A stretch of DNA of 14,710 nucleotides, taken from Verrucomicrobiota bacterium. Its GTDB lineage: Bacteria > Verrucomicrobiota > Verrucomicrobiia > Limisphaerales > UBA1100. The position numbers and the translations under genes are program-made. A model generated the notes under the pieces. The model worked only from the letters and a program-made list of their open reading frames with translations, was not told the origin of the DNA and searched no databases. Below are positions 1-6,771 of this stretch, piece after piece. The stretch's first letter is position 1. Each line of letters opens with the position of its first letter. The stretch is from the NCBI GenBank assembly GCA_028872645.1, contig JAPKDK010000043.1, positions 1-14,710 of the forward strand. Reading direction: 5' to 3'.

Positions 1-302
1 TTGAGGGGGTCACCTCCAATGTGGGCCAGATTATGCTCTCGCGCTTCGCCAACCCAGGCGGAATGGAGAGCATAGGCGGCAGTCTTTACAAAGCCACCCT
101 CGCTGCGGGCACGGAGGAGACCGGTCTCCCCGGTCTCACCGGAATGGCCTCGGTCCAACAAGGTTGGTTGGAGCTTTCCAACGTGAAAGTGGTGGAAGAA
201 ATGGTGAACCTCATCAAGGCCCAGCGCGCTTATGAAGTTAATTCCAAAGCCATCCAAGCCGCCGATGAAATGATGCAAATGAGTAACCGCTTGCGCGGCT
301 AA
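1..302 (+). CDS. flgG: Flagellar distal rod protein FlgG, C-terminal part (5' end outside window)
   Basis: Distal rod subunit, exported by the flagellar type III system and polymerised in the periplasm between the proximal rod and the hook. Only the last 99 codons are present; the reading frame enters at position 3. The visible part carries the FlgG C-terminal signatures: a GQIMLSRFANPGGM segment, then GSLYKAT, then QQGWLELSNVKVVEEMVNLI, and finally the coiled segment KAQRAYEVNSKAIQAADEMM that forms the inner D0 helix of rod, hook and HAP proteins. The gene ends with TAA 21 bp before flgA. The Met at position 21 is internal and is not the start. FlgG and FlgF are close paralogues; the extent of match in this tail and the following flgA-flgH-flgI order favour FlgG. 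Confidence 0.95.
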   Translation, partial: EGVTSNVGQIMLSRFANPGGMESIGGSLYKATLAAGTEETGLPGLTGMASVQQGWLELSNVKVVEEMVNLIKAQRAYEVNSKAIQAADEMMQMSNRLRG

Positions 303-323
303 TCCTAATCTCTCTAACTGAAA

Positions 324-1028
324 ATGAAAAAAATATTTACCCTCATCCTCCTCGCAACCGCAACCGCAAGTTTTGCGGAGCTGGCCAACTTGCAGCCCGC
401 CATCACTGCAGCCCTCACGGAGGAGTTGGAAGTGAACGAGGGCAAACTAGTGCTTACTTCCGTGCGGCCGCTGCCGAATGTGGAAGTGCCCAAAGGATTC
501 CCTCTCATCGTGAAAATCACCCAAGCGCCCGCCGGAGGACTGGGTGCGTTCATGACGGTAAAGTATTCCGTGATCGTCGGCGACCAGTCGCGCGGCGAAC
601 ACACCGGATTTTTCAAAGCAGCCCTTCTGCGCGAGGTGTGGGTGGCCACCAAACTTTGCAATCGACTTGCAGCCCTTGATCAAGTCTCGCTCAAGCGCAA
701 AAAAATGGATGTCATCAACCTGCGCACCGGCGTTTGGGATGGCGACAAATTGGCGGATGATTTGCAAATCATCCAAGCCGTGCCCCCGGGCACCGTGCTG
801 CAACCGCACCACGTGCGACGCCGGCCGGTGGTGCTGCGCAATCAAACGGTGCAAGCGGTGATTCGACACAAATCATTACTCATTCGGCTCCCTGTCGTTG
901 CTCTGGAAGAGGGCGCGCCGGGCGATGTAATTCGTCTGCGCAACCCCAAATCCTACAAGGAAATCCGCGGCACAGTGGTGAATAGCGAAACAGTGTCCGT
1001 TAAATTTATCAGCTCATCTGGAAAGTAA
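324..1028 (+). CDS. flgA: FlgA, periplasmic chaperone for P-ring assembly
   Basis: FlgA helps FlgI polymerise into the P ring around the rod in the periplasm. The 234-aa product starts with a signal peptide (MKKIFTLILL, cleavage probably after SFA at residue 18). The C-terminal part, about residues 145-230, is an SAF-type domain: VPPGTVLQPHHVRRRPVVLR, a middle beta region, then LEEGAPGDVIRLRNPKSYKE and a short closing strand. This is the usual FlgA ending, in which a Gly-Asp-x-Ile-x-Val-x-Asn motif is followed by a Lys-x-Ile-x-Gly strand. The first half is poorly conserved, as is normal for the family, and the length is typical. No Shine-Dalgarno is visible before the ATG (upstream TCTCTAACTGAAA). 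The stop lies 2 bp before flgH, so the two are probably translationally coupled. Confidence 0.88.
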   Translation: MKKIFTLILLATATASFAELANLQPAITAALTEELEVNEGKLVLTSVRPLPNVEVPKGFPLIVKITQAPAGGLGAFMTVKYSVIVGDQSRGEHTGFFKAALLREVWVATKLCNRLAALDQVSLKRKKMDVINLRTGVWDGDKLADDLQIIQAVPPGTVLQPHHVRRRPVVLRNQTVQAVIRHKSLLIRLPVVALEEGAPGDVIRLRNPKSYKEIRGTVVNSETVSVKFISSSGK

Positions 1029-1030
1029 TC

Positions 1031-1654
1031 ATGAAAAAAATTCTCGCCCTCACTCTCACCCTCGCCATGACCGGCAGCGTCTTGGCGGATTCACTTTGGA
1101 AAGATGGCTCCAGTCGCGGGCCGGTACTGGACAAGACCGCGCATGCGATTGGCGACATTCTGTTTGTGTCCGTGTCCGAATCGGCCACGGTGGATCGTGA
1201 TAACAAGAGCACCACCAGCCGCGTGGGCTCGGCCAATGCGGGCATCTCCAGTTTTCTGTTTGGCACCCAGGCGGGTGCCACTGCAGGCAGCCAGTTGGGC
1301 AAGCATCAGGGGAGCTATCCGAAAATGGAATTCACCAACACCAGCACGCACGAAGGCAAAGGCACGACGAAGAACGTGGATAAAATTACCGCCAAATTCG
1401 GCGTGCGTGTGGTGGATGTGCTGCCGAATAACACGATGGTGATCGAAGGCATGCGCCAAACTTCTTATGGCGGCGAGACGCAGGTGGCCATCCTGCGCGG
1501 CACGGTGCGGCGCGAGGATATCGATTCCTCCAACATGGTGATGAGCGAACGCCTGGCAGATTTGCAAATCCGTTACGTGAATACCGGCGTCATTTCCGAC
1601 TCACAAAACAAAGGTTGGTTCATGAAATTTTGGGATCAAGTAAGCCCGTTTTAA
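1031..1654 (+). CDS. flgH: Flagellar L-ring protein FlgH (apparently not a lipoprotein)
   Basis: FlgH forms the L ring in the outer membrane through which the rod passes. The 207-aa product has a signal peptide (residues 1-19, cleavage probably after VLA before DSLW) and the family landmarks: SLWKDGSSRGPVLDKTAHAI then GDILFVSVSE near the start, a Gly/Ala/Ser-rich segment, ITAKFGVRVVDVLPNNTMVI followed by EGMRQ, RGTVRREDIDSSNMV, and a C-terminal ISDSQNKGWFMKFWDQVSPF. It is slightly shorter than the enterobacterial protein. The oddity is the lack of any cysteine, so the usual lipobox Cys that anchors FlgH by lipidation is missing, and the signal peptide looks like a plain signal peptidase I type. 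A weak GGAAAG lies 5 nt before the ATG. The start is only 2 bp after the flgA stop. Confidence 0.93.
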   Translation: MKKILALTLTLAMTGSVLADSLWKDGSSRGPVLDKTAHAIGDILFVSVSESATVDRDNKSTTSRVGSANAGISSFLFGTQAGATAGSQLGKHQGSYPKMEFTNTSTHEGKGTTKNVDKITAKFGVRVVDVLPNNTMVIEGMRQTSYGGETQVAILRGTVRREDIDSSNMVMSERLADLQIRYVNTGVISDSQNKGWFMKFWDQVSPF

Positions 1655-1678
1655 TTCACAAATAATCAAATCGAACAC

Positions 1679-2878
1679 ATGATCATGAAAAGATATTTTT
1701 CCATTCCGCTCTGCGTGATGATTCCAGCGATGGCCTTTGGGCAACAAGCGGGCATCACCATCCCACCGGGGGCCAACCCCTCCGCCAATTTGCAAACCGT
1801 GAGCCCCTTGCGCGCCAATGCCGTGGGCGGTGGTGTCCGCATAAAGGATATCGCTTATTTTAAAGGGGAACATCCTAACGGCATCCACGGCATAGGCATT
1901 GTCACCGGCCTGAATAATACCGGCGATAAAGATACGATTTACTCCAAGCAGGCGATTGCGAATTTGCTGAAGCATTACGGGATCAATGTGCCCGCCACCT
2001 CGGTGTCCACCAAAAACGCCGCCGTGGTGGCGCTTACCGCGAATCTGAATCCCTACGCCAAGAAGGGTTCACGGATTGATATTTCGATCAACTCCATGGG
2101 CGACTCCACTTCGTTGACGGGTGGGTTTCTGCACATGGCACCCCTGACGGCGGGTGGGCGAGTCTACGCCTTGGCCAGCGGACCGCTGAGCAATAACTCA
2201 TTTTCCCTCGGCACCGGCAATGCGCAGGTGACCAAGAACCACCCCACCGGCGGCATTCTGATTAATGGCGCAGTGGTGGAACGGGAAGTGCCCGTCACCC
2301 TCGTGGTGGATGGCTTCATGGAAATTTGCATACGCAAGCCCGACACCGTGTTGGCCGCGCGCATGAAGGAGGCCATCCTCGGCCAGGCACAACGGCTTGG
2401 TGGTGTGGGTAATTTTGCCGCGGCGATTGATGGTGGCACCATCCGCATCAAAGTGCCGGATCAGTTTCTCGCCGCGCCGGTGGATTTTGCCGCGCAATTG
2501 CAGGCCATTACTGTGGTGCCCGATTCCAGAGCGGTCGTGGTGATGAACGAGCGCACCGGCACCATCGTGGCCACTTCCCGCGTGCGGGTGCTCAGCTGCG
2601 CTGTCGCGCACGGCAATATTTATCTCACGGTGGCCAAGAGCGAGGATATTTCGCAACCCAACGCATTGTCGCAAACGGGCACGACCCAGCGGGTTCCGGC
2701 GGATGTGGCAAAGGTCACCGAAGGCGGCGGCGGTTTGCACGTGTTCCCCGAGCTGCCCACGGTGCAGGAAGTTTCCGAGGCGCTCAACAGCCTCGGCGCA
2801 ACGCCGCGCGATATGATGACGATTTTTTCCGCGATGAAAGCAGCTGGCGCGTTGCAGGCTGAGCTTAAAATGCAGTAA
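1679..2878 (+). CDS. flgI: Flagellar P-ring protein FlgI
   Basis: FlgI polymerises into the P ring in the peptidoglycan layer. The 399-aa protein has a signal peptide (residues 1-21, MIMKRYFSIPLCVMIPAMAF). A second ATG two codons in (1685) is an equally plausible start. The first family block is VRIKDIAYFKGEHPNGIHGI then GIVTGLNNTGDKDT, matching the classic R-I-K-D-I/GLNGTGD pattern. The end, LNSLGATPRDMMTIFSAMKA followed by AGALQAELKMQ, is almost diagnostic. Between the signal peptide and the first conserved strand are about 30 extra residues (Pro/Asn/Gln-rich), making it longer than the enterobacterial protein of about 365 aa. There is no Shine-Dalgarno; the upstream region is A-rich. It is followed by flgK, not by flgJ as in enterobacteria. 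Confidence 0.96.
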   Translation: MIMKRYFSIPLCVMIPAMAFGQQAGITIPPGANPSANLQTVSPLRANAVGGGVRIKDIAYFKGEHPNGIHGIGIVTGLNNTGDKDTIYSKQAIANLLKHYGINVPATSVSTKNAAVVALTANLNPYAKKGSRIDISINSMGDSTSLTGGFLHMAPLTAGGRVYALASGPLSNNSFSLGTGNAQVTKNHPTGGILINGAVVEREVPVTLVVDGFMEICIRKPDTVLAARMKEAILGQAQRLGGVGNFAAAIDGGTIRIKVPDQFLAAPVDFAAQLQAITVVPDSRAVVVMNERTGTIVATSRVRVLSCAVAHGNIYLTVAKSEDISQPNALSQTGTTQRVPADVAKVTEGGGGLHVFPELPTVQEVSEALNSLGATPRDMMTIFSAMKAAGALQAELKMQ

Positions 2879-2917
2879 CCCCCGGTGAAATAAATTTAAC
2901 CTAGAACACGAAAGAAA

Positions 2918-4339
2918 ATGGGCGGACTCGGAATATTAGGAACCATGGAGATGGCGCGGAATGCTATGCAGACCGCCCGCCAAGGTGCCGAGATTGCGGG
3001 TAATAACCTCGCCAATGCCTCCAACCCGATTTACGCGCGCCAACGCGTGAAGATTGCCTCCGCGGTGGCGATCCCCACCGACAAGGGCCCGCAGGGGTCC
3101 GGCGCGAGCGTGGCGCGCATCGAGCAGGTTCGTGATTACGCCATCGACAAGCAGTTGGTGGAGGAAAAGGGTGTGACCGCTTTTCTCGAGGCCAAACAGC
3201 GGGGTCTGCAAATGGCCGAATCCAGTTTGGGTCAAAGCTTGGATCGCCAAAGCGTGGATGCCGGCGATGCCTACAACACGTATGGCATCAGCGAAGGGGT
3301 CACAGATTTATTTAACTCCTTCCAGTCGCTCAGCGCCAGCCCCACTTCCACCGGCGAACGGCAGACGGCTCTTTATAGCGCGCAAAAATTAACCGATAAA
3401 TTTAAGAGCGTGGATCGCCGACTGGACAATCTGCGCAGCTCTTTGAACAAGGAGATCAAGGCTGACATCGCCAACGCCAACGCCAAGCTCGAGCAGTTAG
3501 CCTACCTCACCTCTTCCATCGGCAACACGGAATTGGTGGAAGGCGCGGCCAATGAAATCCGCGACGTGATGGTGAATACGCTGGAGCAGCTCGCCGAATT
3601 TGTAAATGTGACCACCTCCACCAATGACGACGGCAAAATGAGCGTCTTCATTTCAGGCGAGGAATTCATCACCGACAACGTGATGACCGATGTGATGAAA
3701 GTGGTCACCGATGGCAATGGCTACCACTCTGCCGCCAGCAGTAGCAACGGCACTGCGATAAAGCTCACCAGCGGCAAGATCGCCGGAGCCATTGATGCCC
3801 GCGATGGTGGGGTGGTGGATCTGCGTGAAAACCTGAATACGCTAGCCTCGGAATTGATTACGCAGGTGAACGCCCTGCACACGACCGGCTACGACCTCAG
3901 CGGCAACAACGACAACACTCTGAATTTTTTCACCGGCACCGGCGCGGCCGATATTGGCGTAAACACCACCTTGACCGACGATCCCCGCAAGATGCAACTA
4001 TCCTCAAACGCCACCGAGGTGGGGGATAACACCATCGCCCGGGCGCTGGCCGACGAGCTCAAATCACCCACCGTCAACCTAAACAATATGAGCTACTCCG
4101 AGCATTACGGCAACACGGTGAGCAGCTTTGGGCAGGAACTTTCTAGGGTGAACGTGCGGCTCAACGACCAAAAAGCCGTGCAGAATATGCTGCAAAAACA
4201 ACGCGATTCAGTGCAGGGCGTTTCTATCGATGAAGAGGTGGCTAACCTCGTAATTTTCCAGCGCGCCTTCCAAGCCTCAGCGCGACTGATCACCACGATG
4301 AACACCCTGATGGGTGATGTAATCAATATGCAACGCTAA
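2918..4339 (+). CDS. flgK: Hook-filament junction protein FlgK (HAP1)
   Basis: FlgK forms the first junction layer between hook and filament. The 473-aa product has no signal peptide, as expected for a flagellar type III export substrate. The N-terminal D0 helix (residues about 5-30) ends in AGNNLANASNPIYARQRV, the equivalent of the usual NNIANANTPGYSRQ; the TPGY core is changed to NPIY. The C-terminal block VQGVSIDEEVANLVIFQRAF then QASARLITTMNTLMGDVINM is typical of FlgK. The middle (about 90-440) is helical and then Thr/Asn/Gly-rich. It is shorter than Salmonella FlgK (about 550 aa), so the outer domain is reduced. The start at 2918 gives the normal distance to the NN motif; the ATG at 2945 would cut into the first helix. 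FlgN is the expected export chaperone. Confidence 0.95.
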   Translation: MGGLGILGTMEMARNAMQTARQGAEIAGNNLANASNPIYARQRVKIASAVAIPTDKGPQGSGASVARIEQVRDYAIDKQLVEEKGVTAFLEAKQRGLQMAESSLGQSLDRQSVDAGDAYNTYGISEGVTDLFNSFQSLSASPTSTGERQTALYSAQKLTDKFKSVDRRLDNLRSSLNKEIKADIANANAKLEQLAYLTSSIGNTELVEGAANEIRDVMVNTLEQLAEFVNVTTSTNDDGKMSVFISGEEFITDNVMTDVMKVVTDGNGYHSAASSSNGTAIKLTSGKIAGAIDARDGGVVDLRENLNTLASELITQVNALHTTGYDLSGNNDNTLNFFTGTGAADIGVNTTLTDDPRKMQLSSNATEVGDNTIARALADELKSPTVNLNNMSYSEHYGNTVSSFGQELSRVNVRLNDQKAVQNMLQKQRDSVQGVSIDEEVANLVIFQRAFQASARLITTMNTLMGDVINMQR

Positions 4340-4349
4340 GAAATTTGAT

Positions 4350-5270
4350 ATGAGAGTCACTGCAGCTAGTTTTGGAAACGATTTTCGCACGCAGATTGCC
4401 AAGCTCGCCGAGCGGCAAATGCGGGTGCAACGCCAGATCGCAACCGGTCAGCGCATCGACTCGCCCAGCGACGATCCGCAGGCGATGCGCCGCGTGCTCG
4501 ATCTCCGCGCGGAACTGCGCGTACTCAATCAATACCAGGACAACATCGGCAAGGTTCGCGAAAACTCCACCGTGGCGTATTCCTCGCTGAACGCGATGAA
4601 GAAGCTCAACGATCGCGCCGGTGAGATTGCCACAATGGCCGATGCCTCCAAGCCGACCGAGGCATTGCAAGCCTACGGCAAGGAAATCAATCAGCTCCTC
4701 GAGGAAGCCGTGCGCTTGGCCAACACAAAGCACCGCGACGTTTATGTTTTCTCCGGGACCAATAGCACCACCGCCACCTACGGCACCACGCGAGATGCTA
4801 ATGGCGACATCACGGCGGTCACGTGGGGCGGCAACAGTAAAACCACCAAAGTGGATATTGCCACCGACAGCACGGTGGGCTCTAACCACCCCGCCGAGGG
4901 CGCACAGGGGATTTTGAAGAACAGCACGAATGGCGCGGACTTCATCGCGCACTTGATCACGCTGCGCGACAACCTGAACTCCGGCAACACCACGAACATC
5001 AAGAGCAACGGCATCGCAAACGTCAAATCCGACGAAACCAATTTCATCAACCATTTTAGCAACCTCGGAGCCATCCAGTCGCGGCTGGATACCTCCGAGG
5101 CGATCACCCGGCACCAAGCGTCATCCATCGACCCGCTCGTCTCCAACGAGGCCGACGTGGACATGGCCGACGCGTTTGTGCGGCTCAACGAAATCCAAAA
5201 CGCCTACACCGCCGCGTTGCAATCCGGCGGCACGCTGTTGCAGACCTCTCTGCTTGACTACATACGATAA
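4350..5270 (+). CDS. flgL: Hook-filament junction protein FlgL (HAP3)
   Basis: FlgL is the second junction protein, placed between FlgK and the flagellin filament. The 306-aa product is of normal length. Flagellin-like N-terminal signatures are clear: QRQIATGQRIDSPSDDPQAM (residues 27-46), with the S-D-D-P shared by flagellins and FlgL, then a long helix to about residue 128, then the FlgL-specific KHRDVYVFSGTNST at 127-140. The C-terminal helix ADVDMADAFVRLNEIQNAYT then AALQSGGTLLQTSLLDYIR pairs with the N-terminal one. The outer domain (about 140-245) is Asn/Thr/Ser-rich. It starts 10 bp after the flgK stop without an evident Shine-Dalgarno, so the two are likely cotranscribed and coupled. 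No signal peptide; exported by the flagellar system. Confidence 0.95.
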   Translation: MRVTAASFGNDFRTQIAKLAERQMRVQRQIATGQRIDSPSDDPQAMRRVLDLRAELRVLNQYQDNIGKVRENSTVAYSSLNAMKKLNDRAGEIATMADASKPTEALQAYGKEINQLLEEAVRLANTKHRDVYVFSGTNSTTATYGTTRDANGDITAVTWGGNSKTTKVDIATDSTVGSNHPAEGAQGILKNSTNGADFIAHLITLRDNLNSGNTTNIKSNGIANVKSDETNFINHFSNLGAIQSRLDTSEAITRHQASSIDPLVSNEADVDMADAFVRLNEIQNAYTAALQSGGTLLQTSLLDYIR

Positions 5271-5294
5271 ATGACCGAAATTTAGAAAAGACCG

Positions 5295-5672
5295 ATGCCG
5301 ATTCCAATCCAAATGTCGACGATGAGCGCCAACCACATGGCGGTCGAACGCTTGGCGGGCAACAATCAGTTGACCGAGGCGGAGAAAATTGGTGAGGTGA
5401 GCCGCCACTTTGAGGCGATATTGCTGAGGCAGTTTTTGGGCAAAGCACTGCAGCCGATGTTTGGCAGCGGAGGGATGGGCGGCGACGGAATGAACGCGGC
5501 CACCAAAGGGATTTATCAGGATATGATTACGCAAACGCTAGCCGACACCATAAGTAAAACCGGTAAGTTTGGATTGGCACAGGCGTTCAACACGCAGTTG
5601 ATGCCGCGCAATTTGCAGGCACAGGAAGCGGCAGCCGCAGCCGCCAAGCTGACAGAGGAGAAAGTGAAATGA
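5295..5672 (+). CDS. flgJ: FlgJ-type rod-binding protein, rod domain only
   Basis: This is the rod-binding domain found at the N terminus of enterobacterial FlgJ, which caps the growing rod in the periplasm. The 125-aa protein shows the domain in order: EVSRHFEAILLRQFLGKALQ (34-53), a Gly/Met-rich loop (57-66), GIYQDMITQTLADTISKTGK (72-91) and FGLAQAFNTQLM (92-103), followed by an Ala-rich tail. The C-terminal glucosaminidase domain of the two-domain FlgJ is absent, as in many non-gammaproteobacteria, so peptidoglycan would have to be opened by another enzyme. The gene lies after flgL, not between flgI and flgK. No good Shine-Dalgarno is visible. Its stop codon overlaps the flgN start in ATGA. 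There is an alternative ATG at 5313. Confidence 0.88.
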   Translation: MPIPIQMSTMSANHMAVERLAGNNQLTEAEKIGEVSRHFEAILLRQFLGKALQPMFGSGGMGGDGMNAATKGIYQDMITQTLADTISKTGKFGLAQAFNTQLMPRNLQAQEAAAAAAKLTEEKVK

Positions 5673-6172
5673 ACGAGGCTCTGAATAATTTGATCGCCGC
5701 CTTGCGCGAAGAGATGACCCAATACGGGGAGCTGCTGGCGTTAATGCAGGAACAGCAGGAGCTGATCATCAACCGCTCGGCCAACGAGTTGCTGATTAAT
5801 TTGCACGACGTAAATCAGCAGGTCGAAAAAATCGCCACCCATCGCGAAGAACGCGAGGCCGCACGCCGCGCGCTGGTGCAATCCCTCGGCGGCACGGAGG
5901 ACACCACCTTCAAGCAAATGACCGCACTGTTGCCCGAGGAATATCAGCCACTGCTCAACGCCCTCGTGGAAGAGATCAACCAACTGCTGCAGCGCATTCA
6001 GACGTGGGTGAAGCAAAATCATTTACTACTCCAACGCTCACTGGATTTGATGTCGAAGATCATGCACACCATCTTCCCCACCTCCAGTGCCGCTGCAAAA
6101 ACCTACGGCCGGGGCGGCACGGTGAATCCCATCGCGCCCCCGCCCAGCACTCTGTACGAAGGACTCATCTGA
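5669..6172 (+). CDS. flgN: FlgN-like export chaperone for hook-associated proteins
   Basis: A cytoplasmic helical protein of 167 aa fitting the FlgN family, which binds the C-terminal helices of FlgK and FlgL and brings them to the export gate. Residues 1-70 form a long amphipathic helix hairpin (LNNLIAALREEMTQYGELLA, then EQQELII, then VEKIATHREEREAARRAL). A second helix follows at about 93-135 with the family-like QNHLLLQRSLDLM (116-128). The C-terminal tail (YGRGG then Pro-rich, ending YEGLI) is probably disordered. A strong GAGGAG lies at 5655-5660, 8 nt before the ATG, one of the few good ribosome sites in the operon; the ATG overlaps the flgJ stop by 4 bp. The family is weakly conserved, so the call rests on helix pattern, size and position after flgK-flgL-flgJ. 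Confidence 0.8.
   Translation: MNEALNNLIAALREEMTQYGELLALMQEQQELIINRSANELLINLHDVNQQVEKIATHREEREAARRALVQSLGGTEDTTFKQMTALLPEEYQPLLNALVEEINQLLQRIQTWVKQNHLLLQRSLDLMSKIMHTIFPTSSAAAKTYGRGGTVNPIAPPPSTLYEGLI
6159..6163 (+). promoter_or_regulatory. Ribosome binding site that sets the start of the 199-aa exported protein
   Basis: AAGGA, 8 nt before the ATG at 6172. The frame is open upstream as far as an ATG at 6004, but that stretch lies inside flgN, has no ribosome site and encodes an unlikely His/Arg/Pro-rich peptide. The site at 6159 together with the signal peptide that begins at 6172 fixes the start there. Confidence 0.7.
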
Positions 6173-6771
6173 TGAACCGACACCACGCAATTTTGAATCC
6201 GTTCAGCTTCGCCCTCGCGTTGCTGGCGCTCTTGAGCCTTCCGCTGCCCGCCGATGAGCGAGGTGGCAGTTTTCTCAAACGCGTTGTCCCCGCCGAGCCC
6301 GGTTATTTGAATCGCGGCGTGCCATATAATTTGCGAACCGGTGCCCGCTCGCGGCCGCCTGTTTACTCCCTGCCCTCGCTGCCGATCAACCCCGATCCAC
6401 AGCCCATCCCGCTGGCCTCACGCCAACCGGCCCAGCCGCTGAACCCCGCCGATGCCCCCGGCCTTGGCGGTGCGACGGGCGCACCCATCCCGGTGGCCCT
6501 CGTGCCCGGCGCACGTCCGTTCACAACGGAATCCAGAACTTTTATAATGCCCACCCTGCCCTTTCCCGCGGGCGGCGGATACACCCCCGGCAGTGCGAGC
6601 ACCAACAACGCCAGCGCTTTTTTGAACCCGCAGATTCTGCGTTACTTCAACCTCGGCGGCAGCACGAACTACCAGAGCCGCCTATTGTTTGACCAAAACT
6701 CGCATTACAACCTACCCTCGCAAAACCCGATGATGCGCCGGGGCAGCAGTGCCACCTACGAAATCCGATGA
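6172..6771 (+). CDS. Small Pro-rich exported protein of unknown function in the flagellar operon
   Basis: I do not recognise this 199-aa protein. It has a clear signal peptide (MNRHHAILNPFSFALALLAL, then LSLPLPA at residues 21-27), so it should be exported by Sec to the periplasm or beyond. The mature part is Pro-, Gly-, Asn- and Ser-rich and low in complexity: PYNLRTGARSRPPVYSLPSL (51-70), further Pro-rich runs to about 110, and a C-terminal segment rich in Asn, Tyr, Ser and Arg (LRYFNLGGSTNYQSRLLFDQ at 156-175). There is no cysteine and no lipobox. The start overlaps the flgN stop by one base (TGATG), and the end overlaps the start of the 993-aa gene by four (ATGA). The two exported proteins are therefore likely made together and may act together. 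It could be an envelope linker or a surface component. Confidence 0.75.
   Translation: MNRHHAILNPFSFALALLALLSLPLPADERGGSFLKRVVPAEPGYLNRGVPYNLRTGARSRPPVYSLPSLPINPDPQPIPLASRQPAQPLNPADAPGLGGATGAPIPVALVPGARPFTTESRTFIMPTLPFPAGGGYTPGSASTNNASAFLNPQILRYFNLGGSTNYQSRLLFDQNSHYNLPSQNPMMRRGSSATYEIR

Noticed and set aside
785..802. GG-N10-GC element in flgA resembling a sigma-54 -24/-12 promoter (GGGCACCGTGCTGC)
   Set aside because: It is inside coding sequence, far from any gene start, and lacks the TTGC of a good -12 element. I saw no convincing sigma-54 promoter elsewhere in the window.
2884..2901. Imperfect palindrome between flgI and flgK (GGTGAAATAAATTTAACC)
   Set aside because: A short, mismatched, AT-rich stem with no T tract after it. 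Too weak to call a terminator or operator.
4323..5117. Minus-strand open frame (264 codons) opposite flgL
   Set aside because: Shadow of flgL. Val/Gly/His/Arg-rich product with no start context or known motif.
6004..6171. Upstream extension of the 199-aa exported protein to an ATG inside flgN
   Set aside because: It would overlap flgN by 169 bp, has no ribosome site, and would bury a good signal peptide that starts at 6172.
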